The notes below the pieces were generated by a model. The model had not been told where the DNA came from, searched no databases, and saw nothing but the letters and a program-made list of their open reading frames with translations. Shown here one piece after another: positions 44,452 through 52,112 of a stretch of 59,606 nt of DNA. Both the position numbers and the translations under genes were made by a program. Within the stretch, counting starts at the first letter, position 1; each line of letters begins with the position of its first letter. Source of the DNA: Nitrospirales bacterium (GTDB lineage: Bacteria > Nitrospirota > Nitrospiria > Nitrospirales > UBA8639); assembly GCA_029261235.1 (NCBI GenBank), contig JAJDBS010000046.1, forward strand, positions 1 through 59,606, in the 5' to 3' direction.

Positions 44452-45576
44452 GTGATTCGGGTTGAAGCGGTCAAGGATCGGGCAGGGCTTAAACAATTTG
44501 TTAATTTTCCCACCGGACTGTATCAATCAGATCCTTCATGGGTTCCACCGCTGTCGATAGAGCGGCTTCATTTTTTTTCCAAAAAAAACCCATATTTTGA
44601 ACATGCTCGTTGGCAATGTTGGCTGGCCTATCGAGGTTCCACGCCCGTGGGGCGAATCAGTGCTCAAATCGATGAATTACATCTCTCGCGTTATGACTCT
44701 CGTGTAGGGTTTTTTGGATCATTGGAAGCAGAAGATTCTCCTGAAGTCTTTCAAGCTTTATTTGAAGCAGCAGAGGGATGGCTTCGAGGCGAGGGGATGA
44801 CAACGGTGCAAGGGCCTTTCAATTTGTCGATTAACCAGGAATGTGGGTTGTTAATCGCAGGGTATGAGAATCCTCCGATGGTGATGATGGGGCATGCGCG
44901 ACCCTATTATCCGCATCGGTTCGAAGCCAATGGGTATCAACGAGCCCAGGATCTGTTGGCTTATCGCTTAGGGATAAATTTCCCTCTTCCTTCAAGGGTC
45001 ACCAGATTGTTAAGTAAGGCGAAGAAATCTGTTCAGATCCGTCCGTTGCGGAGAAAACACTTGCAGGAAGAGTTGGCCATTATTAAGGAAATTTATGAAG
45101 AGGCGTGGTCAGAGAATTGGGGGTTTTTGCCAATCACTGACGCCGAATTCGCTGATTTGGGCCAGCAAATGAAGCTATTGCTTGAAGATGATTTTGTGCA
45201 AATAGCCGAAATCAATGGCGTCCCATGTGCCATGCTCGTGGCGTTCCCTAATCTGCATGAGGTGATTCATGATCTTCAAGGTCGATTGTGGCCGTTGGGT
45301 TGGCTCAAGATTCTGTGGCGCTTGAAGGTGGCATACCCTAAAACAGGACGTGTTTTGTTGATGGGGGTCCGCCGGCGTTTTCAGTCGAGTCCGATGGGGG
45401 CGCTGATGGCCTACGGAATGATTGAAGCTGTCAGACTGGCCGGCTTGCGAAAAGGGATTGAGCAGGTCGAACTATCTTGGATTTTGGAAGACAACAAACG
45501 TATGCGACATGTTCTTGAGTCATTGGGAGCTGAAGCATATAAAACGTATCGTCTGTACGAGAAATCACTCAATTGA
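44452..45576 (+). CDS. GNAT-like N-acyltransferase, candidate bacterial ceramide synthase
   Basis: 374 residues from a GTG with GGAG upstream. The N-terminus follows the family pattern LYQSDPSWVPPLSIER then NPYFEHA, with WLAYRGSTPVGRISAQID, VGFFGSLEAEDSPEV and PPMVMMGHARPYYPHRFEANGY; the C-terminal half has a second acyltransferase-like strand set. As I recall, the Caulobacter enzyme that N-acylates the sphingoid base belongs to this GNAT-type family and is coded beside spt. Ceramide synthase is therefore the leading call, from family plus context; a generic acetyltransferase remains possible. Confidence 0.6.
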   Translation: MIRVEAVKDRAGLKQFVNFPTGLYQSDPSWVPPLSIERLHFFSKKNPYFEHARWQCWLAYRGSTPVGRISAQIDELHLSRYDSRVGFFGSLEAEDSPEVFQALFEAAEGWLRGEGMTTVQGPFNLSINQECGLLIAGYENPPMVMMGHARPYYPHRFEANGYQRAQDLLAYRLGINFPLPSRVTRLLSKAKKSVQIRPLRRKHLQEELAIIKEIYEEAWSENWGFLPITDAEFADLGQQMKLLLEDDFVQIAEINGVPCAMLVAFPNLHEVIHDLQGRLWPLGWLKILWRLKVAYPKTGRVLLMGVRRRFQSSPMGALMAYGMIEAVRLAGLRKGIEQVELSWILEDNKRMRHVLESLGAEAYKTYRLYEKSLN

Positions 45577-45606
45577 CTTTGACAAAATTGAATAAAGTGA
45601 GAGCAA

Positions 45607-46404
45607 GTGAAGTCTGACCCACGTCCAGTGACGGCCTTAATCTTAGCTGGTGCTCGTAGCGGTCGAGACCCTGTCGCAACGGCCACTGGAGTGTCTATAA
45701 AGGTATTGGCCAACGTGGGAGGAGTTCCCATGGTGGAACGAGTGTTGAATACGCTTGAATTATCTAGCCTTGTTACGCAACGAGTCTTATGTGGACCTTC
45801 TTGGGCCGTCGTGGAAGAGCAACCTGTTTTGCACGATCTCGTTGAAAAAAACATGATCCGTTGGGTTGTTCCTCAGCAAGGTCCCAGCTTGAGTGTGAAA
45901 CGTTTTATCGAACAATCTCCACAGGATCTTCCTCTCCTTGTGACCACCGCTGATCATGCCTTATTGACGGTTGAGATGGTGGAATATTTCCTTCAAAAGG
46001 CGAGTCAGGCTCAGGTGGATGTAGCAGTCGCGTTAGTTCCCTATGCGCTGGTCGCCAACGCGTATCCCGAATCGAAGCGAACCGTGATTCGATTTAAAGG
46101 TGGAGGCTATTGTGGGTGCAATTTGTTCCTCCTTGCTACATCAAAAGCGGAGCGGTTGGTGGACTTTTGGGCGCAGGTTGAACGTGAGCGGAAACGGCCT
46201 ATTCGGTTGATTCGTCGGCTTGGATGGCGCATGCTGCTTCGATATATGTTGGGGAATTTAACGTTGGCAGATGCGCTGGCTGAGCTCAGTCAGCGCATGG
46301 GGCTTTCTATTCAAGAAGTGATTCTGCCCTTTCCTGAAGCGGCTGTTGATGTGGATACTGTTGAAGATCTCGCACTCGTCGAACAGATTGTAGCGAAGCG
46401 ATAA
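45607..46404 (+). CDS. MobA-like NTP transferase
   Basis: 265 residues from a GTG. Nucleotidyltransferase fold: TALILAGARSGRDPVATATG (loop), PMVERVLNTL, LLVTTADHALL (metal Asp) and VDVDTVEDLALVEQI at the end. The usual GGxSxRMG loop is changed, so the base and acceptor cannot be predicted. It begins 30 bases after the GNAT gene, on the same strand, and is likely co-transcribed. It may activate a head-group phosphate for the lipid pathway. Confidence 0.6.
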   Translation: MKSDPRPVTALILAGARSGRDPVATATGVSIKVLANVGGVPMVERVLNTLELSSLVTQRVLCGPSWAVVEEQPVLHDLVEKNMIRWVVPQQGPSLSVKRFIEQSPQDLPLLVTTADHALLTVEMVEYFLQKASQAQVDVAVALVPYALVANAYPESKRTVIRFKGGGYCGCNLFLLATSKAERLVDFWAQVERERKRPIRLIRRLGWRMLLRYMLGNLTLADALAELSQRMGLSIQEVILPFPEAAVDVDTVEDLALVEQIVAKR

Positions 46405-46507
46405 CGCCCCCGAACAATGAGTGCTTGAAACGATGTTGAAATGAGTGAGGGATCGTCAAAAAGAAAAAAATCAGGCGATAGCGAGCAGATGAAGAAGCGA
46501 GCGCACG

Positions 46508-47236
46508 TTACATGCTAAAAGGTTTCAGCAGGGTTTCAGCCTGTTGCAAATCGGCAGGGTTATCGATTTCAGCCCAGGTGAGTCCTTTAATCGAAACCGT
46601 AGAGACATGGTTTTTTTGTGCCAGTTCATCAATGAGAGAGAGATACCATTGTTTAAGCGACTCTGGTTGTCGCACACGGTCTTCTATCGTTGCACGAAAT
46701 AATTGTGGCCCCGTATCTTGAAATCGTATCATGCCAATGGATTCGCCATTCACCTGTTCTATGGGCAATGTTTTGCCAATTCGTACAAGCTGAGTGCTCT
46801 GGACGACGACTTTCATATCATCAGCATCGTACTGCGATTTTTCATCAGTCACTAATGTGATGGGGGCTGGCGGCGCCTGTAACACACGTTCAAGGACAGC
46901 GGTTTCAAAGAGAGTATCCCCATTTAATAAGATGAAATCGTCCATCATTTCATTGCGGGCTGTCCAACAACTGATAAGATTATCTGCCAGCGCATAAAAG
47001 GGATTGTACAAGGTGTGAATGGCATGGCTGCTGTCGTAATTACTGATAACTTTTTCCACGGTGGCCGCTCCAAATCCCACGACCACATGAATGGGGCTGA
47101 CGCCGAATTTGATGAGTTCATTGATTTGCCATTCCAAAATAGAACGGCCATGGATAGGAATGGCGCATTTGGGCTGGTTTTGTGTGAGTGGGAGCAACCG
47201 TTTGCCCTGGCCAGCGCTAAGAATCACGGCTTTCAT
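46508..47236 (-). CDS. Phospho-alcohol cytidylyltransferase-like (LicC-type)
   Basis: 242 residues. Sugar-nucleotidyltransferase loop MKAVILSAGQGKRLLPLTQNQPKCA, ILEWQINELIKFGV, NLISCWTARNEMMDDFILLNGDTLFE (metal Asp) and WAEIDNPADLQQAETL at the end. Resembles the phosphocholine/inositol-phosphate cytidylyltransferases, which make a CDP-alcohol from CTP. Lies opposite to its neighbours between the NTP transferase and lptF. It could provide the CDP-activated head group, or its product could feed the CDP-alcohol transferase at 49775. Confidence 0.7.
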   Translation of the reverse strand: MKAVILSAGQGKRLLPLTQNQPKCAIPIHGRSILEWQINELIKFGVSPIHVVVGFGAATVEKVISNYDSSHAIHTLYNPFYALADNLISCWTARNEMMDDFILLNGDTLFETAVLERVLQAPPAPITLVTDEKSQYDADDMKVVVQSTQLVRIGKTLPIEQVNGESIGMIRFQDTGPQLFRATIEDRVRQPESLKQWYLSLIDELAQKNHVSTVSIKGLTWAEIDNPADLQQAETLLKPFSM

Positions 47237-47293
47237 GAAAAGATTAGTACCATCGGGTAGGACAAATGTAAAGGTGTGGTTGGGAAGAATTGG

Positions 47294-48355
47294 ATGTTAG
47301 ATCGATACCTCATTCGAGAAATACTTAAGCCTTCTATGGTGGTGTGTGCGCTGTTTATCGTGCTCTTTGCGGGATATAGTTGGGTCATCTTTTTAGCCAA
47401 AGCAATTGATGCCCTTCTCTCAACCAGTGTGCTCTTGAAATTAATTGTGTTAAAGGTGGGCATTGCTCTTGAAGTCTTGCTGCCGGTCTCTCTGTATTTT
47501 GGCATTATTGTCGGCTTAGGTCGGTTATATGCTGATTCGGAAATGAAAGCGCTGCTGGCTTCAGGATTCAGTCCTTATCGTGTGATGGGGGTGATCTTCT
47601 TTCTTTCCGCCGGCGTGGCGATTCTTGTGGGTATCTTTTCATTGTATCTTCGCCCGCTAGCGTATGAAGAGAGCTATCGACTAAAAGCGCAAGGCGAGGC
47701 TGGATTGGGCATCAGTCATTTGGAGCCAGGCCATTTTTATGAACGACGTGATGGGTCGCTTGTCTTATTTGCTGAGGAGATTGATCAACAACATCGCCAA
47801 TTGAAGCAGGTGTTTGTGCAAAGTGAGCATGGCGATAAATTACGGATTATTTCGGCAAAAAAAGCCAGCGAAGAATATCATGCTGAAAGTGGAGTCTCTA
47901 TTCCTGTGTTGTATGATGGCTTCGAATACAAATTGACACGTGATGGCGGCATGACACATATGTCGAAATTCTCTCAGTTATCCATCTTGCCTCAAGAGAA
48001 AATTGCGGAATATAAAAGAAAGGCCGCACCGACCCAGCTGTTGTCTGTGTCTGAATCTCGAAAAGATGTTGCCGAACTTCAATGGCGGCTTTCAACGCCA
48101 TTTTCGACGATTTTATTGGGACTGATGGCCATACCGCTGAGTCGATCCTCTCCGAGAAAAGGTAAATATGCCAAAGTATTCACCGCCACGGTGCTCTTCG
48201 CCATGTACTATTTTTTAGGTTTAATGGTGAAGACGTTAGTCGAGCAAGGCACTCTTCCTGTCTATCCCGGTTTGTGGTGGATGGTGATTGGACTCGGGGC
48301 GCTTGTGAGTGTGTTTGTCTGTTTTCCTAAATTTTCCGTGGGGCATCATTCCTAA
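47294..48355 (+). CDS. lptF: LPS-export permease LptF (YjgP/YjgQ family)
   Basis: 353 residues from the ATG (MLDRYLIREILKPSMVV). One N-terminal group of membrane segments to about residue 110, a periplasmic beta-rich domain (LEPGHFYERRDGSLVLFAEEID, VQSEHGDKLRIISAKKA), and three C-terminal segments from about 265. Part of the LptB2FG extractor that pulls LPS out of the inner membrane. The frame opens at 47276 with GTG; the ATG is preferred. lptG follows after a repeat element. Placement within the sphingolipid genes is noteworthy. Confidence 0.85.
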   Translation: MLDRYLIREILKPSMVVCALFIVLFAGYSWVIFLAKAIDALLSTSVLLKLIVLKVGIALEVLLPVSLYFGIIVGLGRLYADSEMKALLASGFSPYRVMGVIFFLSAGVAILVGIFSLYLRPLAYEESYRLKAQGEAGLGISHLEPGHFYERRDGSLVLFAEEIDQQHRQLKQVFVQSEHGDKLRIISAKKASEEYHAESGVSIPVLYDGFEYKLTRDGGMTHMSKFSQLSILPQEKIAEYKRKAAPTQLLSVSESRKDVAELQWRLSTPFSTILLGLMAIPLSRSSPRKGKYAKVFTATVLFAMYYFLGLMVKTLVEQGTLPVYPGLWWMVIGLGALVSVFVCFPKFSVGHHS

Positions 48356-48358
48356 CGT

Positions 48359-48480
48359 GGGACTGTTGAAAAAATCCGCCAGCGGCGTTCTCGCCTTTTG
48401 GCCATACTCACATACGAAGATTGCGTTTCGCGTGCTCAAATGGCTGCGACCTTGCCGGACGTGATTTTTGGAACAGGTGT
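48359..48480. repeat. MITE-like element, copy 2, between lptF and lptG
   Basis: About 120 bases, inverted relative to the copy at 1051-1230. Ends are ggactgttgaaaaaat and atttttggaacaggt, imperfect inverted repeats. The shared core read on the minus strand is gtccggcaaggtcgcag and gtatgtgagtatgg. It lacks the hairpin insert of copy 1. It starts just after the lptF stop, so may act as or affect a transcript end. Confidence 0.65.
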
Positions 48481-48645
48481 TCCTCCTTCCTGGAGCATCC
48501 ATGGGACATGGACCTGAATGATTCAATAGGCCTAACCTGTTGGGATAGGCAATAACCATGTCTCAAAACATTGAGGCCCATTCATCTGTCCTCTCCAGGA
48601 ATAGCATCAAGCGTTTTTGAGTATTCATTCCTGATCTTTATTCAC

Positions 48646-49737
48646 ATGTCCATTCCTATTCTTCATCGTTACCTTTGGATCAGTGTCATCAGGGGATATT
48701 TGCCTGTATTGGCGATTCTGATGGCGGTGTTTAGCTTATTTGTCTTTGTTGAAGAAGTGGATGAAGTGGGGAGCGGTCGGTATACCTTTTTGGCTGCTGG
48801 AGAATTCGTCCTTCTGACACTGCCGGAGCGCTTTGTGGTGCTCTCACCATTCATTGCGCTGTTAGGGAGCATTATGGCGTTAGGTGCCCTGGCCAATGGA
48901 CGGGAGCTCTTGGCCATGCAGGCTGGAGGCATCTCTCAGTTTCAAATAGCCGGGATGGTCATGCAAGTGGGGATGGTGTTTGTATTAATTGTCGCTTGCT
49001 TTGAAGAGTTTGTGACGCCCACATTAGACCAATACGCCCATATTTCCAGATCATTAGCGCTGTCCAACTCACAAGTGTACCAAGGGAAACAGGGACTCTG
49101 GTTTCGAGAGGACATGCGTTATATTCGAATCAAGACATTACAGTATGGTGAAATTCCTCACGATATCGATATTTTTGAATTCAATAAAAAAGGCGAGATG
49201 ACGGCCTATTCCTTTGTTGAGGAAGCGGATGTACAGGATCCTCAAAAGTGGGTCTTGAAAAATATTCAGAAAAAAACCATCGAGGGTTCTCGTATCACAG
49301 AAGAAACCATCCCGAGCCTCGAGTGGGATTCGCCGTTTAATCGAGAAGAAATGCGATTGTTAACGCTCCCGGCGTCTTCTCTCGCCCCGTCTGATCTTTT
49401 TCGCTATATTAGAATCCTTGAACGTAAGAAACAGAATGTTCAGCGGTATGAGCTCGCGTTCTGGGACAAAATTTTTATGCCCTTGAAAACGGGACTCATG
49501 ATACTCGTTGCGTTGCCTTTTGCTTTTGGGCCATTGCGCAGTGCGACGGCCGGCAAACGGATCATGCTCGGGGGATTGGTGGGTATTGGATATTATCTGA
49601 CCACAGAAATATTGGAAAATGTTGGAATTCTTTTAGGTGCTTCCGCCTTGTTGACGACCGCTCTCCCAGTTATCGGGATCGTGTTGGTGACTGGCATCAT
49701 TTGGTGGGCGTATTTTCGTAATGGAGGACAGTCGTGA
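48646..49737 (+). CDS. lptG: LPS-export permease LptG (YjgP/YjgQ family)
   Basis: 363 residues from the ATG (MSIPILHRYLWISVIRGYLPVLAIL). Same layout as LptF: membrane segments to about 120, periplasmic domain with QVYQGKQGLWFREDMRYIRI, and three C-terminal membrane segments ending near ILVTGIIWWAYFRNG. The C-terminal part ELAFWDKIFMPLKTGLMILVALPFAFG is the typical family signature. TTG at 48571 opens the frame, but the extra 25 residues are not family-like. Partner of LptF; both could serve lipid A or another outer-membrane lipid. Confidence 0.85.
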   Translation: MSIPILHRYLWISVIRGYLPVLAILMAVFSLFVFVEEVDEVGSGRYTFLAAGEFVLLTLPERFVVLSPFIALLGSIMALGALANGRELLAMQAGGISQFQIAGMVMQVGMVFVLIVACFEEFVTPTLDQYAHISRSLALSNSQVYQGKQGLWFREDMRYIRIKTLQYGEIPHDIDIFEFNKKGEMTAYSFVEEADVQDPQKWVLKNIQKKTIEGSRITEETIPSLEWDSPFNREEMRLLTLPASSLAPSDLFRYIRILERKKQNVQRYELAFWDKIFMPLKTGLMILVALPFAFGPLRSATAGKRIMLGGLVGIGYYLTTEILENVGILLGASALLTTALPVIGIVLVTGIIWWAYFRNGGQS

Positions 49738-49774
49738 TTTTCGTGGATAGTTTTCAAGGACGGCAATTCGTGTG

Positions 49775-50983
49775 ATGAGTATATATTGGTCCATCTGTCA
49801 TGAGTCGGATATTCGTTTGTGGAATTTGACCTCTCGAGAGCGATTGGGGCGAATGCTGGATCGAATAGGCCGCTATCAGTTTGTGTCTGATCTAGGGGAC
49901 ATTCCTTCCGAGAGTTCTGTTCTCATTATTCGCGGAGACTGTATTTATGACGAACGCGTGTTTCGTAGTTTGTCGAGTGAAAAGAATGTCATGCTGGAAA
50001 TGGAGCTGGGCGGATGTGCTGTGCCTGTTGTGGCGCATGTGACGGCCTCAGAGGCGAGTGCTGTTTCGGAGACTATGCAGACAGAGCAATTTACCGACAT
50101 CCCCAGCGTCAGAAGAGTCAGCTTGAAGGATATTTCGGGGTCATTTTCTAATGAATTGCGAAAAACTGACCTGCCGTATGTTTTCCCTATTCGGGAGGAC
50201 AACCGACCGCGTTTGGAGCAACATTTATTTTCTGGATCCTATAAAAGTGTGACGGATTTTGTGACAAAGTTCTGGTGGCCAGTTCCTGCTCAATGGGCCA
50301 CCCGATTGTGCGCGATGGCGGGGATTTCACCCAATCAGGTGACCTCTTTAAGTTTAGCCCTGGTGATTCTGGCAGGAATGTTATTCAGTAGTGGGTACTT
50401 TGCTCTTGGCCTTGCCTGTGGGTGGGTGATGACGTTTCTAGATACGGTTGATGGAAAATTAGCGAGAGTCACGGTGACGTCAACGAAATTGGGTAATATT
50501 TTCGACCATGGGATTGATTTGATCCATCCGCCTCTTTGGTATCTAGCCTGGGGCATCGGCCTCGCATCGTATGACCCGCTGTTTGCTAACATGACTCTCG
50601 CGATCACCTGTTGGGTCATTGTGATTGGATATATTTTGGGGCGAATTGTCGAAGGCATCTTTCAATGGTGGGTAGCAGGATTTGTCATATTTTGTTGGAA
50701 GCCATTTGATTCATTTTTTCGACTCATTACCGCCAGACGCAATCCCAATATGATTTTTTTAACAGGCAGCATCCTGATCGGACGACCAGATTTGGGTTTA
50801 GAAGCTGTCGCAATCTGGACCGTGCTTTCGACGGTGATTCTTTTAGGAAGATTAGCGATGGCGATGCTCGAGAAGAGCATGAAAGGGCCACTCACTTCCT
50901 GGCTCGCAGAAATTGACTCGGTGAATGGTCGAGATTCTTTAGCTGTCCGAGTGTTTACCAACCCTCCTGCCACTATCAAGTAA
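49775..50983 (+). CDS. CDP-alcohol phosphatidyltransferase with N-terminal nucleotidyltransferase-like remnant
   Basis: 402 residues. Complete CDP-AP motif: Asp224 and Asp227, Gly228, Ala-Arg (231-232), Gly241, Asp245 and Asp249, with the exact family spacing (position numbers counted from the GTG at 49772). About six membrane segments surround it. Residues 1-140 hold a Rossmann-like stretch with VLIIRGDCIYDERVFRSL, reminiscent of the N-terminal half of bifunctional inositol-phosphate cytidylyltransferase/DIPP synthases, but short. Catalyses transfer of a phospho-alcohol between a CDP-activated and a free partner. Followed by a DAG-kinase-family and a Tam41-like gene, i.e. a phospholipid head-group unit. 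Confidence 0.8.
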   Translation: MSIYWSICHESDIRLWNLTSRERLGRMLDRIGRYQFVSDLGDIPSESSVLIIRGDCIYDERVFRSLSSEKNVMLEMELGGCAVPVVAHVTASEASAVSETMQTEQFTDIPSVRRVSLKDISGSFSNELRKTDLPYVFPIREDNRPRLEQHLFSGSYKSVTDFVTKFWWPVPAQWATRLCAMAGISPNQVTSLSLALVILAGMLFSSGYFALGLACGWVMTFLDTVDGKLARVTVTSTKLGNIFDHGIDLIHPPLWYLAWGIGLASYDPLFANMTLAITCWVIVIGYILGRIVEGIFQWWVAGFVIFCWKPFDSFFRLITARRNPNMIFLTGSILIGRPDLGLEAVAIWTVLSTVILLGRLAMAMLEKSMKGPLTSWLAEIDSVNGRDSLAVRVFTNPPATIK

Positions 50984-51144
50984 GAAGTGAAAAGTGAGAC
51001 GTAAGGAGTAAAGAGTGAGAAAGCAGATGAGTCTTCTCGCTTCTGCTACTGTGGTCTCTCACTCCTCACTTTTTTTTGAGGGGGTTCCCATTACTCTTTC
51101 TCTTGTTATTCACTCCTCACTGTTCAGTCCTGGCTTCTTTTAAG
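50984..51144. repeat. Low-complexity direct/inverted repeats between two lipid genes
   Basis: The block has repeated agtgagac/agtaaagagtgag-type units, then cactcctcact twice (51060-51070 and 51111-51121). The first set is roughly the inverse complement of the second, so the transcript can fold. No gene. Such gagtgag/ctcactc stretches occur in many genomes between genes; meaning unknown. Confidence 0.5.
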
Positions 51145-52110
51145 ATGCGAGTGGGGATCCTTCATAATCCGCTAAGTGGTCGGAATAAGCGCAAGCCCAA
51201 TCTGTTTCAAGACGTGTTTCTTCAACATCCCGAGGTCGCAAAGGCCGAAATCCATACCCCGACAGATATTCTCGAAGCTCTACAGGCATTTGCCCAAGAG
51301 CAAGTCGATTGTGTGGTGGTCATTGGAGGGGACGGAACAATTCAAGCCGCCATGGGGGCTTTGTTTCATCACCACCCATTCCCATTGATGCCGAGTTTAG
51401 CGTTGTTGCCAGCAGGGACGGCCAATTTGATGGCGGGTGATGTGGGGTTGGGGAAATTTGAGCCGAAGACCCTGGAGCAACTTCTTACCGAAGCGCAGTT
51501 CTCCAATCCCCAAACATACACTGAAACACGTCCGATTCTTCGGATTCGTTTCCCAGAAGAACGAGAACCTCTACACGGCATGTTTTTCGGAGCTGGAGCC
51601 ATTTACCATGGAACTCAATTGGGCCTTCAAACCAAGCAATCAATTGGGCGATTAGGTGAATGGGGGGCAGGCATGATACTTCTCAAATTTTTATTCGCAT
51701 TGGCGACTGGCTCACGAAAAGGGTTGAATCCCATCCGTGCGCGCGTTACAGCTGGAGAAAAGCGATCTGCTGAGGAAGAGTACTTAGTGCTATTGGTGAC
51801 CACGTTAGATCGCCTTTTTTTAGGAATAAAACCTTTTTGGAACAATAATCCTGGGTCTTTGCGATTTACCAGTCTCCGTGTGCCTTATCGGTATTTATGG
51901 CGAGTCTTGCCGAAATTACTGCGTGGAAAATCTCATCCTCTTGCGACGATCAATCATGGGTATCTGAGTGAGAATCTCCCTGAAATTCGTTTGAGTTTTG
52001 ACAGTGGGTTTGTCTTAGATGGTGAGGTGTATACGTCTTCCAAGCCTCAGGAACCGCTCATCCTGGATTCTCCTGGGGAGCTCTCTTTTGTCCGGTTAAA
52101 ATCCGAGTAG
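51145..52110 (+). CDS. Diacylglycerol/sphingosine kinase-family lipid kinase
   Basis: 321 residues from the ATG (MRVGILHNPLSGRNKRK). DAGK catalytic domain: VVVIGGDGTIQAAMGAL with GGDGT at 61-65, LLPAGTANLMA at 88-98, then a beta-sandwich C-terminal domain ending with FDSGFVLDGEVYTS. Family members phosphorylate diacylglycerol, sphingosine or ceramide. In this locus ceramide or sphingoid base is the natural candidate, but diacylglycerol cannot be excluded. A hydrophobic 23-residue extension from a TTG at 51076 is possible but unsupported. Tam41-like gene follows two bases later. Confidence 0.8.
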   Translation: MRVGILHNPLSGRNKRKPNLFQDVFLQHPEVAKAEIHTPTDILEALQAFAQEQVDCVVVIGGDGTIQAAMGALFHHHPFPLMPSLALLPAGTANLMAGDVGLGKFEPKTLEQLLTEAQFSNPQTYTETRPILRIRFPEEREPLHGMFFGAGAIYHGTQLGLQTKQSIGRLGEWGAGMILLKFLFALATGSRKGLNPIRARVTAGEKRSAEEEYLVLLVTTLDRLFLGIKPFWNNNPGSLRFTSLRVPYRYLWRVLPKLLRGKSHPLATINHGYLSENLPEIRLSFDSGFVLDGEVYTSSKPQEPLILDSPGELSFVRLKSE

Positions 52111-52112
52111 CT

